A model generated the notes under the pieces. It did no database searches. It was not told the DNA's origin and was given only the letters and a program-made list of their open reading frames with translations. A program made the translations under genes and the position numbers. From NCBI GenBank assembly GCA_964629735.1, contig CAZVQX010000005.1:1-44464 (forward strand): a stretch of 44,464 bases of DNA, in the 5' to 3' direction. This stretch comes from CAZVQX01 sp964629735. GTDB lineage: Bacteria > Bacillota_I > Bacilli_A > RF39 > UBA660. This document shows positions 1 to 8,733 of the stretch, one piece after another (the stretch's first letter is position 1; each line of letters begins with the position of its first letter).

Positions 1-70
1 CTTCAGGGGGTTTGGCGAACACTCTCAACTTTATACCGTAAGAGTGTTCTTGTGCGAATGTCTTCGCACT
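1..70 (-). ncRNA. 5' part of an unidentified structured transcript (runs off the left edge)
   Basis: Immediately downstream of a near-consensus promoter, the minus-strand transcript would begin with a 6-bp hairpin (GTGCGA/TCGCAC, plus positions 52-69) followed by an 8-bp hairpin (AACACTCT/AGAGTGTT, positions 19-49). The segment is richer in GC than the surrounding intergenic DNA, and no start codon with a ribosome binding site is visible. It could be a stable RNA or a structured 5' leader of a gene outside the window. I do not recognise it as tmRNA, RNase P RNA, SRP RNA, 6S RNA or a known riboswitch. It could also partly act as a parC 3' structure, but there is no T-run for a simple terminator. 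Confidence 0.4.
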
Positions 71-76
71 ATAATA

Positions 77-105
77 ATTATAAGATTTATTTTTAAAAAA
101 GTCAA
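77..105 (-). promoter_or_regulatory. Strong sigma-A promoter of the left-edge transcript
   Basis: Minus strand: -35 TTGACT at 100-105, a 17-bp spacer, and -10 TATAAT at 77-82, giving a start near position 70. It lies directly behind the parC stop codon. Eleven of twelve consensus positions match at ideal spacing, one of the best promoters in the window. Confidence 0.75.
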
Positions 106-2607
106 TTATTTTTCTAAATCCTTTAAAAAATCATCTATTGTTAAAATTTTATTATCAATGTCATCTAAATCAATTGTTTCAATTTCCTCTTCTTGTTCTT
201 CTTCAACTGATTCTAATTTAGTTACCATAAATGTTTCATCTATTTTTAATTTTGTAATATTTGTTCCTGTTGAATAATTATCAGATATAGGTAATTCAGT
301 TACTTTAAAATTAATAATATCATCATTTGATTTTATTCCAATTTCACCCTTAGAATTCGTAATATAAGTTCCAACTACATAATATGGATTAGTTTTAACA
401 TCACGAACAATTAAATTACCTCTTCTAGCACGACTAATTGAATTTATATCAGTTAGCCTAATTCTTTTACCAGTTCCTTTGTCAGTAAGGACAACTAAAT
501 AATCTTCGTCATTAAAAACATGACCACTAACAACATAATCATCTTTTAATGCAATTGATTTAACACCCGCTGTTCTAATACCAGTAATTGATACTTCATC
601 GATACTATACCTTAACCCATATCCTAAATGAGTAGCAATGAAAACTTCATTACCATTATCTCTTGTAACACTAACAACATTATCACCTTTTTTAAGATTA
701 ATACATATTAATGGTTTAGAATATCTTTGTACTTTAAAGTCAATTAAATTAGTTCTTTTTATCATTCCATCTTTAGTAAAAATGGTAACAACTTCATCAG
801 TTTCAAAATTAGTAACTGCGGTACTATATATTATTTTTTCACCAACGGTTGTTTGAATTATATTACTGACATGGCGGCCTAATTCACCCCATTTTAAATC
901 AGGTATATCATTAACAGGTAAATATAAATAATTACCTAAATTAGTAAATAATAGCACTGTATCAAGGGTATTAAGTTCATATAACCCGATAACATAATCC
1001 CCTTCTTTTAAAAGTGTTTCTCCTTCACTCGCACTATAACTTCGTGGAGATACACGTTTAATATACCCCTCACTTGTTACGACAACTATACAATCTTCTT
1101 TTGGTATCATTTGAGTTGGGTCGATAGTTATTTCCATAATTTCAGCACGTATTTCACTTTTTCGTGGTGTTGCATATTCTGATTTTATTTTACGAAGTTC
1201 TTCTTTTATAACGCCTTTTAATTTTTCTGGATCAGCTAATATTTGCTCTAATCCATTAATAATAATTTGTAAATTTTTATTTTCCTCTAACAATTCGGTT
1301 ACATCAGTATTAGTTAATTTATATAACTGTAACATAACAATTGCTTCGGCTTGTTTTTCGGTAAAATCAAATTGTTTAATTAAATTATCTTTAGCATCAC
1401 TTTTATTTTTAGAAGAACGAATTGTTTGAATTACCTCATCTAAAATAGATAAGGCTTTAATTAATCCCTCAACAATATGCATTCTTGCCTTCGCATGGGC
1501 TAGATCAAACTCAGTACGTTTTGTAATTATTTCTTTTTGATGATCAATGTAGGCATCAAGTATTTCTAAAATACCTAATGTCATTGGTCTTCTATTAACA
1601 ATAGCTACCATATTAAAATTATAAGATACTTGTAAATCTGTATTTTTATATAAATAATTTAAGATTAATTCAGAATCAACATCTTTTTTTAAATCAATGG
1701 CAATTCTTAAACCATTACGATCACTTTCATCCCGAACTTCAACAATTCCATCTATTTTTTTATCAATTCTAATTTCATCTATTTTCTTAACTAACTGGGC
1801 TTTATTAACATCATATGGTATTTCATCAACAATAATTTGTTCTTTACCCCTATTTTTTTCAATTTTAACTTTAGATCTTATAATAATCCGTCCACGACCA
1901 TTTTTATAGGCTGATTTTATACCGTTAATACCTTCAACAATACCACCGGTTGGGAAATCAGGGCCTTTAACAATATCTAAAATGGTATCTAAATAACAGT
2001 TTGGACTATCAATTCTTTTAATTGTTGCATCAATTATTTCACCAAGATTATGAGGTGGAATATTTGTTGCATATCCGGCACTTATTCCGGTTGAACCATT
2101 AACTAATAAATTAGGAAATTTAGCCGGTAATACGGTTGGCTCTAATAGGCTATCATCATAGTTAGGTGCAAAGGTGACTACATCTTTATCAATATCTCTT
2201 AATAATTCATTACTAATTTGAGAGAGTCTCGCTTCTGTATAACGCATCGCCGCTGGACTATCACCATCCATTGACCCATTATTACCATGCATATCAATTA
2301 ATATTTCATTTTGTTTCCACCACTGGCTCATTCGAACCATAGCTTCATAAATACTTAAATCACCATGCGGGTGATAAGATCCCATTACATCACCAACGGT
2401 TTTAGCCGATTTTTTATATGGTTTATCATACGTATTACGTCCTTTATACATCGCATATAAAATTCGACGATGAACTGGTTTTAAACCATCTCTTACATCC
2501 GGTAAAGCACGATTTTGAATAATAGTTTTTGAATACCGACTAAATCGTTCGCTCATAATGTCTTCTAATGAGTAATCATATATTTTTTTTACTATACTAT
2601 TCATCAT
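106..2607 (-). CDS. parC: DNA topoisomerase IV subunit A (ParC)
   Basis: ParC is the DNA-cleaving subunit of topoisomerase IV, which decatenates daughter chromosomes. The 833-aa product begins with the winged-helix/tower core (YSKTIIQNRALPDVRDGLKP) and has the catalytic tyrosine in AAMRYTEARL (Y123). C-terminal beta-pinwheel repeats follow from about residue 500. The motif MHGNNGSMDGDSPAAMRYTE and pairing with a ParE-type partner favour ParC over GyrA. The quinolone-determining position after HPHGD is Leu84 where most ParC/GyrA have Ser; the downstream Glu88 is normal. It is co-transcribed after parE, 9 bp downstream. The start may be the second ATG at 2604, which is better spaced from AAGGTG. 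The C-terminus is acidic (EEEQEEEIETIDLDDID). Confidence 0.95.
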   Translation of the reverse strand: MMNSIVKKIYDYSLEDIMSERFSRYSKTIIQNRALPDVRDGLKPVHRRILYAMYKGRNTYDKPYKKSAKTVGDVMGSYHPHGDLSIYEAMVRMSQWWKQNEILIDMHGNNGSMDGDSPAAMRYTEARLSQISNELLRDIDKDVVTFAPNYDDSLLEPTVLPAKFPNLLVNGSTGISAGYATNIPPHNLGEIIDATIKRIDSPNCYLDTILDIVKGPDFPTGGIVEGINGIKSAYKNGRGRIIIRSKVKIEKNRGKEQIIVDEIPYDVNKAQLVKKIDEIRIDKKIDGIVEVRDESDRNGLRIAIDLKKDVDSELILNYLYKNTDLQVSYNFNMVAIVNRRPMTLGILEILDAYIDHQKEIITKRTEFDLAHAKARMHIVEGLIKALSILDEVIQTIRSSKNKSDAKDNLIKQFDFTEKQAEAIVMLQLYKLTNTDVTELLEENKNLQIIINGLEQILADPEKLKGVIKEELRKIKSEYATPRKSEIRAEIMEITIDPTQMIPKEDCIVVVTSEGYIKRVSPRSYSASEGETLLKEGDYVIGLYELNTLDTVLLFTNLGNYLYLPVNDIPDLKWGELGRHVSNIIQTTVGEKIIYSTAVTNFETDEVVTIFTKDGMIKRTNLIDFKVQRYSKPLICINLKKGDNVVSVTRDNGNEVFIATHLGYGLRYSIDEVSITGIRTAGVKSIALKDDYVVSGHVFNDEDYLVVLTDKGTGKRIRLTDINSISRARRGNLIVRDVKTNPYYVVGTYITNSKGEIGIKSNDDIINFKVTELPISDNYSTGTNITKLKIDETFMVTKLESVEEEQEEEIETIDLDDIDNKILTIDDFLKDLEK

Positions 2608-2616
2608 ATCACCTTA

Positions 2617-4524
2617 CTATATACTAAATTCGTCTTCTAAAGAAAACTCAACATTTTCTTCGATCCATTCTTTTCTAGGTTCTACTTTATCACCCATTAA
2701 GACACTGACTCGTCTTTCAACCAATGATGCATCATTAATTGAAACTTGAATTAAACTTCTTGTTTTAGGATCCATTGTTGTTTCCCACAACTGTTCAGCA
2801 TTCATTTCACCTAACCCTTTATATCGTTGATTTTCAATTTTTTTACCACCATTTTTTGCAATTATTTCTTTTCTCTCTTCTTCAGTCCAAGCATACACTT
2901 CTTTATTACCTATTTTAATCTTATATAAAGGAGGCATAGCAATATATAACTTTCCCGCCTCTATTAAAGGTCGCATATAACGGTAAAAAAATGTTAATAA
3001 TAAAATTTGAATATGGGCTCCATCATCATCAGCATCAGTCATAATAATAATTTTATCATAACATGAATCTTTGATATCAAAGTCACTTCCAACACCAGCA
3101 CCAATAGCATGAATGATGGTATTTATTTCTTCATTTTTCATAACATCTTCTAATTTAGCTTTTTCAGTATTAATCACTTTACCACGAAGCGGTAAAATAG
3201 CTTGAAAAGTACGATCCCGCCCTTGTTTAGCACTACCACCAGCTGAATCACCTTCGACTAAAAATAATTCGTTTTTATCTTTATTACGACCTTGAGCCGG
3301 GGTTAATTTACCACTTAAGACCCGCTCCTTTTTTCCTTTATCTTTACCACTGCGTGCCGCTTCACGCGCTTTTCGAGCAGCCTCTCTAACTTTTTTACTT
3401 TTCAACATTTTTTCAATAATTTTTGTAGCGAGTTCTTTATTTTCTTGAAGGAAAAATTGTAATTGTTCACTAATAACATTTTCAACAACAGTTCGAGCTT
3501 CTGGTGTTCCTAATTTAGCTTTAGTTTGACCTTCAAATTGTAAATATTTTTCAGGAACTTGTAAACTAAGAATGGCCGTTAATCCTTCCCTTGTATCATT
3601 ACCTTCAAAATTTTTATCTTTTTCTTTTAAATAATTATTATCACGAGCATATTCATTAAACACTCTAGTAATTGCTGTTTTAAAACCAACTTCATGAGTT
3701 CCCCCATCATTAGTTTTAACATTATTAACAAAAGAAATTATGTTCTCATTATAACTTTCAGTATATTGAAATGATAATTCAACATTGATCCTATCTTTAG
3801 AACCTTCAAAACTAACTACATCATGAAGAGGTTTACGATCTTCATTTAATGTTTCAACAAATGATTTTAAACCGTGTTCATAATGAAATACTTCTTTTTT
3901 CTGATCAGCTATATCAATAACTTCAACTGTTAAATTTTTCAATAAAAAAGCACTTTCTTGCATTCTTTCACAAATTGTTGTAAATGAAAAATTGAAATTA
4001 CCAAATATTTCTGAATCAGGCATAAAAGTTACTTTGGTTCCGGTTTTTGCTGTCTTAGCAAGTTTCTTAAGCGGAACAGCAGTATGACCACCATTTTCAA
4101 AACGAATATAATGTTCATAACCATCTCTTTTAATATTAACTTCCATCCAACTACTTAAAGCATTGACAACAGAGGCACCGACACCGTGTAGTCCGCCTGA
4201 AACTTTATAACCACTAGTTTCAAATTTACCGCCAGCATGAAGTACGGTATATATAACTTCTGGGGTTGATTTACCAGACTCATGAATTCCAACTGGTACC
4301 CCGCGGCCCTCATCTTCAACAGTAATACTTTTGTCAGCATTTATGATGACCTTTAATTTTTTACCATAGCCATTTATTATCTCGTCGATACTATTATCAA
4401 CAATTTCCCAAACAAGATGGTGAAGTCCTCGTCTATCAGTTGAGCCAATATACATAGCTGGTCTTTTTCGAACAGCTTCTAATCCTTCTAATACTTTAAT
4501 TGAACTCTCATCATATTTTGTCAT
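2617..4524 (-). CDS. parE: DNA topoisomerase IV subunit B (ParE)
   Basis: ParE is the ATPase subunit of topoisomerase IV and assembles with ParC as A2B2. The 635-aa protein has an N-terminal GHKL ATPase domain (EIVDNSIDE; DEGRGVP; GGLHGVGASVVNALS), a transducer domain, and a TOPRIM domain with the acidic motif EGDSAGGSAKQGRD and DADDDG. It ends with KGLGEMNAEQLWETTMDP, characteristic of type IIA B subunits. The length is normal. The stretch around PLRGKVINTEKAKLEDVMKN resembles Bacillus ParE more than GyrB. Its RBS (GTAGGTGATTAA) and own promoter are upstream, and parC follows in the same transcript. Confidence 0.95.
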   Translation of the reverse strand: MTKYDESSIKVLEGLEAVRKRPAMYIGSTDRRGLHHLVWEIVDNSIDEIINGYGKKLKVIINADKSITVEDEGRGVPVGIHESGKSTPEVIYTVLHAGGKFETSGYKVSGGLHGVGASVVNALSSWMEVNIKRDGYEHYIRFENGGHTAVPLKKLAKTAKTGTKVTFMPDSEIFGNFNFSFTTICERMQESAFLLKNLTVEVIDIADQKKEVFHYEHGLKSFVETLNEDRKPLHDVVSFEGSKDRINVELSFQYTESYNENIISFVNNVKTNDGGTHEVGFKTAITRVFNEYARDNNYLKEKDKNFEGNDTREGLTAILSLQVPEKYLQFEGQTKAKLGTPEARTVVENVISEQLQFFLQENKELATKIIEKMLKSKKVREAARKAREAARSGKDKGKKERVLSGKLTPAQGRNKDKNELFLVEGDSAGGSAKQGRDRTFQAILPLRGKVINTEKAKLEDVMKNEEINTIIHAIGAGVGSDFDIKDSCYDKIIIMTDADDDGAHIQILLLTFFYRYMRPLIEAGKLYIAMPPLYKIKIGNKEVYAWTEEERKEIIAKNGGKKIENQRYKGLGEMNAEQLWETTMDPKTRSLIQVSINDASLVERRVSVLMGDKVEPRKEWIEENVEFSLEDEFSI

Positions 4525-4541
4525 TTAATCACCTACTATGT

Positions 4542-4570
4542 ATTATAACACAAGAATAAGGTGTCGACAA
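4542..4570 (-). promoter_or_regulatory. Promoter of parE-parC
   Basis: Minus strand -35 TTGTCG (4565-4570), 17-bp spacer, -10 TATAAT (4542-4547). It is divergent from and back to back with the promoter of the gene at 4651. Confidence 0.6.
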
Positions 4571-4583
4571 ATAATTTTAAGAT

Positions 4584-4612
4584 TTGACAATTCTTTTTGT
4601 ATGCTTTAAAAT
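4584..4612 (+). promoter_or_regulatory. Promoter of the hypothetical gene at 4651
   Basis: Plus strand -35 TTGACA (4584-4589), exactly 17-bp spacer, -10 TAAAAT (4607-4612); the predicted start is near 4619, about 30 bases before the ATG. Confidence 0.7.
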
Positions 4613-4650
4613 ATATACAATTTAGAAAATTATTATTAAGTGGTGATTAA

Positions 4651-5130
4651 ATGAATGATTTTATTAAAAACACAATGGCTATGGTTATAATTGGTGATGA
4701 AAATAATGAAAAGTTTGATGGAAAAATTAAATTTAATGGGAAAAATGATGGTTTCTTTTATCATCGAGATTCGATAAAACAAATAGTAAATGAATTAAAT
4801 CATGAAGGTTATCAATTAAGTAATATTAATTTTATTGATGCTAATGAAGCTGGATTTGATTTAGTAAAAAAAGGACATATTTTATTTTTAAACTGCACTA
4901 TGGAAAATTATTGTTTTGGATATCTTTTTCTTCCTCAAAATATAACTAATAAACAAATTGAATCTTTAAAATTGTTTGAAAAAACTTTCCAACAATTTTC
5001 TGAATTATATTTAATGAATATTAGCAAAAAAGATCCAGAGTTTTTTGATACTGAAACTATTTCTTATGACTTTGACACCAGTGAGATATTAAAAAATTAT
5101 TATGGAATTAATAAAGGTAAAACAAAATAG
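4651..5130 (+). CDS. Hypothetical protein, 159 aa
   Basis: I do not recognise a family. The product is soluble-looking, with no signal peptide or membrane segment, and is acidic with an alternating hydrophobic pattern (MAMVIIGDENNEKF; ILFLNCTMENYCFGYLFLP) suggesting a small alpha/beta fold. Two Cys lie close together at about residues 86 and 92. It is a single-gene unit with its own strong promoter, an RBS (GTGGTGAT) and its own terminator, placed between the divergent parE and the convergent ftsK. Codon use and AT content look like those of its neighbours. The open frame, promoter and terminator make it a convincing gene; the function is unknown. Confidence 0.8.
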   Translation: MNDFIKNTMAMVIIGDENNEKFDGKIKFNGKNDGFFYHRDSIKQIVNELNHEGYQLSNINFIDANEAGFDLVKKGHILFLNCTMENYCFGYLFLPQNITNKQIESLKLFEKTFQQFSELYLMNISKKDPEFFDTETISYDFDTSEILKNYYGINKGKTK

Positions 5131-5153
5131 AATGGAATCTCCATTCTATTTTT
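5124..5153. terminator. Bidirectional terminator between the 4651 gene and ftsK
   Basis: Perfect 13-bp stem (AAAATAGAATGGA / TCCATTCTATTTT) with a 3-nt loop, with T-runs on either strand. It overlaps the stop codon at 5128-5130 and lies just past the ftsK stop, so it can serve both convergent genes. Confidence 0.85.
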
Positions 5154-7349
5154 CTAATCTTCATTTTTCTTTTCTAATTTAAATAAAACTTCACGTGGTT
5201 TTGGTCCATTAGGTGGGCCAACAATACCGCGTTCTTCTAATAGATCCATAACTCTTGCTGCCCGATTATAACCAAATCGGAATCGTCTTTGAATCATTGA
5301 TGTACTTGCTTTACCTGTTTCGACAACAAACTCAACTATTTCATTATACATTGGTTCTTCTAAGGCATCTTCTTCTAACATTGTGGTAGCATGCATTTCT
5401 TCTTCATCCAGTAATAAAGTTTCATCATATTTTGCTTTTTGTTGAGAAATAGTATGATCAACTACTTTTTTTATTTCTTCTTCAGAAATAAAAGTACCTT
5501 GAATTCTAATTGGAATGTTTTCACCCATAGGTAAGAATAACATATCTCCCTTACCTAATAGTTTCTCGGCACCCGACATATCAAGAATAGTTCTTGAATC
5601 AATACTACTACTAACAGCAAATGATATACGTGATGGAATATTTGATTTAATTAAACCAGTAATAACATCTGTTGACGGTCTTTGGGTAGCGACAATTAAA
5701 TGAATACCTGCGGCTCTTGCCATTTGAGTTATTCTCATAATTGAATCTTCAACTTCTTTGGCAGCAACTAACATTAAATCAGCTAACTCATCAATAACCG
5801 CAACAATATATGGTAATTTTTTTATTTGATCAGTTTCGCTTAAAGTTGCATTTTTCTTTTCAATATAAGTATTATATCCAGCAATATTTTTAGTGCCACT
5901 ATCGCTAAACAATTCATATCTACGATCCATTTCGGCAACAATTTTTTTAAGGGCGATGTTAGCTTTTTTGGGATCGGTTACAACTGGTGTTAATAAATGA
6001 GGAACACCATTATACATACTTAATTCTACTTTTTTTGGATCAACTAATAATAATTTAACTTCTTCAGGCTTAGTTCTCATTAATAATGAAACAATAATAC
6101 TATTAATACAAACTGATTTTCCACTACCAGTTGCACCAGCTACTAATAAATGCGGAGTTTTATTTATTTCAAAATAAATTGGCTTTCCCATTATATCTTT
6201 ACCTAAAGATGCAAGTAGTTTTTTATCATCTAGTTTTTTAGGAATTACTTCTAATATTTCTCTAACAGTTACCATTGAAGTAGTTTGGTTAGGAAGCTCA
6301 ATTCCAATAGTGTTTTTACCTGGTATTGGAGCTTGAATTCTTACGTCTTTCGCCGCCAATGCCAATGCAATTTCACGATGAATATTTAAAATTTTACTAA
6401 CTTTAGTTCCAGCTTTAATTTCCATTTCATATTGTGTTACTGCTGGTCCAATATTTACGGCAACAACTTTGGCATCAATTGAAAAATCAGCTAAAACTTG
6501 CTCTAATAGTTTAACATTTGATTTTATCTCATCATGACTTTCTTTATTTTGCTTTCGTGGTGCTGATTTTAATAAATTAAGTGAGGGATATATATAATTA
6601 CCAGATACTTCTTCAGCGGCTTTCTCCTTAACTTCATTAACTTTTTTAAGTTCTTCAGTTGGTGGATTATCCGGTACATTAATTAATTCATCTACACTTG
6701 TTATAATTATTTTTTTATCTTTTTCAAATTCTTGTTCTGCTTTTTTGATTTCCTCTTCATGCTTATTTTTCCTAAAATTATTAATAATTTTAAAAGTACC
6801 TTGTTTTATTTGTTTAATCACATCTGTAATAGTAATACCAGTAAATATTACTGTTCCACATATTAATAAAGCCCACGATACAATAATTGTTCCTTCGACA
6901 TCAAATAATAAAACAAACAACCAAGTAAACAATCCACCAATGATACCACCCCCTTGAATATTAGCAATATCATAAGTTGATGTCATAAAATTGGAAACAG
7001 TTGTACTTATAATTTCAAAACCGCGGAAATTGGTTTCTTTAACATAATTTATATGTGAGAATGTTAATACTGCAATTATAATTATATAAAGCCCCATTAA
7101 TTTAGTTGAAAAAAAGTTTGGGTTTTCCCTTTTGGTCATCATATATAAACCAATAATTAAAATAAGAACTAAAAAAACATAATGCCATGTTCCAACCAAA
7201 AAGGCTGAAAATGATGTAATTAAACGACCAATGATTCCATATTGTCCAAATCCAATAATGGCTATTATTATGTATAGTAGTCCGGTTAATTCTGTATAAT
7301 AACCAATGTTTTTCTTTTTTGTTTCTTTTGCTTTTTTCTTCTTTGCCAT
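5154..7349 (-). CDS. ftsK: DNA translocase FtsK/SpoIIIE
   Basis: Membrane-anchored DNA pump that clears chromosome from the division septum and, in spore formers (as SpoIIIE), moves DNA into the forespore. From the chosen start (MAKKKKAKET) it is 731 aa. It has four or five N-terminal hydrophobic helices (about residues 20-180), a charged linker, the beta/alpha motor core with Walker A GATGSGKSV and Walker B IVAVIDELADLM, and a C-terminal gamma winged helix (SMIQRRFRFGYNRAARVMD) that would read KOPS/SRS sequences. The start at 7349 is set by AGGAGGT four bases upstream; a longer frame to 7376 would run into the -10 region. It is monocistronic. A SpoIIIE role is possible because spore genes occur in this window, but the sequence alone does not separate the two roles. 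Confidence 0.95.
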   Translation of the reverse strand: MAKKKKAKETKKKNIGYYTELTGLLYIIIAIIGFGQYGIIGRLITSFSAFLVGTWHYVFLVLILIIGLYMMTKRENPNFFSTKLMGLYIIIIAVLTFSHINYVKETNFRGFEIISTTVSNFMTSTYDIANIQGGGIIGGLFTWLFVLLFDVEGTIIVSWALLICGTVIFTGITITDVIKQIKQGTFKIINNFRKNKHEEEIKKAEQEFEKDKKIIITSVDELINVPDNPPTEELKKVNEVKEKAAEEVSGNYIYPSLNLLKSAPRKQNKESHDEIKSNVKLLEQVLADFSIDAKVVAVNIGPAVTQYEMEIKAGTKVSKILNIHREIALALAAKDVRIQAPIPGKNTIGIELPNQTTSMVTVREILEVIPKKLDDKKLLASLGKDIMGKPIYFEINKTPHLLVAGATGSGKSVCINSIIVSLLMRTKPEEVKLLLVDPKKVELSMYNGVPHLLTPVVTDPKKANIALKKIVAEMDRRYELFSDSGTKNIAGYNTYIEKKNATLSETDQIKKLPYIVAVIDELADLMLVAAKEVEDSIMRITQMARAAGIHLIVATQRPSTDVITGLIKSNIPSRISFAVSSSIDSRTILDMSGAEKLLGKGDMLFLPMGENIPIRIQGTFISEEEIKKVVDHTISQQKAKYDETLLLDEEEMHATTMLEEDALEEPMYNEIVEFVVETGKASTSMIQRRFRFGYNRAARVMDLLEERGIVGPPNGPKPREVLFKLEKKNED

Positions 7350-7375
7350 ATATACCTCCTGGACATTACACAACA

Positions 7376-7384
7376 ATTATAACA
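7376..7384 (-). promoter_or_regulatory. Extended -10 promoter of ftsK
   Basis: TGTTATAAT on the minus strand, about 27 bases upstream of the ftsK start; there is no good -35 hexamer, as is common for extended -10 promoters. Confidence 0.5.
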
Positions 7385-7457
7385 TACGTGTGTATTTTTT
7401 GATATTATTTTTATATAATTACTATATTTATTATAACATATCTAATAAGGTTTAAAA

Positions 7458-7486
7458 AGAAAAAAACTTAAAGATTACTTTAAGTT
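7458..7486 (-). terminator. Terminator of murD-eno
   Basis: Perfect 9-bp stem AACTTAAAG/CTTTAAGTT with a 4-nt loop, followed by TTTTTTC on the minus strand. It overlaps the eno stop codon. Confidence 0.85.
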
Positions 7487-8733
7487 TATACCCATATATA
7501 TTTGTTTCTTTCAATTGCTTCTTCTATTCTAATTAATTGATTATATTTACAAAGTCGATCGGTTCTCGATAATGAACCAGTTTTTATTTGACCGAGATTA
7601 AGTCCAACTGCTAAATCAGCAATAAAGTTATCTTCAGTTTCACCACTTCGATGAGATATTATTGTTTTATAATTGTTATCTTTAGCAATTTTAATTGTTT
7701 CTAACATTTCAGTAATGGTGCCAATTTGATTGGCTTTTAATAAAATTGAATTACAAATTCCTTTACTAATCCCATCTAAAAATACTTCTTTATTTGTTAC
7801 AAATAAATCATCACCAACCAGTTGAATTTTATCACCAAGTTTTGCGGTTAAAAGACTAAAGCCTTCATAATCAGTTTCGTGCATTCCATCCTCAATAGAA
7901 ACAATTGGATATTTATTTACTAAGTCAACATAATATTCTATTAATTCATTATTACTTAGTACTTTATTTTCGCTCTTTAAATGATATTTACCATCTTGAT
8001 AAAACTCACTAGCCGCCACATCAAGTGCGAATTTTACATCTTCACCTAATTTATAACCGGCAGCAGTAACGGCACGACTCATCAGTTCTAAAGCAGCTTT
8101 ATTACTTTTTAAGTTCGGCGCAAAACCACCTTCATCACCAACAGCTGTACTTTGACCGTGATCATCTAATATTTTTTTCAAAGCGTGGAACACTTCAGCA
8201 CCAACTCTAATTCTCTCCCTAATATTTTTAGCTTGTGGAATGATCATAAATTCTTGAAAATCTAAATTATTAGAAGCATGAGCACCACCATTAATAATAT
8301 TCATCATTGGAGCTGGCAACTCGGTTCCACCACCTACATATTGATATAGAGGTTTTTCATGAAACAAAGCAGCCGCTTTTAAACATGCCAATGAAACACC
8401 TAAGGTTGCATTCGCTCCTAAAATGCTTTTGTTTTTAGTTCCATCTAACTCAATTAACATTTTATCAATTGTTTCTTGTTCAGTAACGTCCATTCCAATT
8501 AATCTTGGTTTAATAACTGAGTTAACATTATTAACAGCCATTAAAACACCTTTGCCATTATATCGCTTTTTATCTTTATCCCTTAATTCTATTGCTTCTT
8601 TTGAACCGGTAGAAGCACCACTTGGAACACTAGCACGTCCTATTATTCCATTTTCTAATATGACATCAACTTCAACAGTTGGGTTTCCTCTTGAGTCTAA
8701 TATCTCACGACCAATAACATCCTTTATTTTCAT
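7486..8733 (-). CDS. eno: Enolase (phosphopyruvate hydratase)
   Basis: Converts 2-phosphoglycerate to phosphoenolpyruvate in glycolysis; cytoplasmic, Mg-dependent. The 415-aa product is slightly shorter than the usual ~430 and lacks a C-terminal tail. Signatures are the N-terminal GREILDSRGNPTVEVDV, the loop SGASTG, GDEGGFAPN with the acid catalyst Glu, metal ligands in ALDVAASEFY, SIEDGM and VGDDLFVTN, the base Lys in LLKANQIGT (Ala where Val/Leu/Pro is usual), and SHRSGETED. Its ATG overlaps the murD stop (ATGA) and it has RBS GGAGGAATAAA inside murD, so it is translationally coupled to a wall-synthesis gene, an uncommon pairing. Confidence 0.97.
   Translation of the reverse strand: MKIKDVIGREILDSRGNPTVEVDVILENGIIGRASVPSGASTGSKEAIELRDKDKKRYNGKGVLMAVNNVNSVIKPRLIGMDVTEQETIDKMLIELDGTKNKSILGANATLGVSLACLKAAALFHEKPLYQYVGGGTELPAPMMNIINGGAHASNNLDFQEFMIIPQAKNIRERIRVGAEVFHALKKILDDHGQSTAVGDEGGFAPNLKSNKAALELMSRAVTAAGYKLGEDVKFALDVAASEFYQDGKYHLKSENKVLSNNELIEYYVDLVNKYPIVSIEDGMHETDYEGFSLLTAKLGDKIQLVGDDLFVTNKEVFLDGISKGICNSILLKANQIGTITEMLETIKIAKDNNYKTIISHRSGETEDNFIADLAVGLNLGQIKTGSLSRTDRLCKYNQLIRIEEAIERNKYIWV

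Noticed and set aside
106..4524. The type IIA topoisomerase pair could be gyrase (gyrB-gyrA).
   Set aside because: Sequence details in both subunits fit Bacillus/Staphylococcus ParE and ParC better, and the order parE-parC is the common one.
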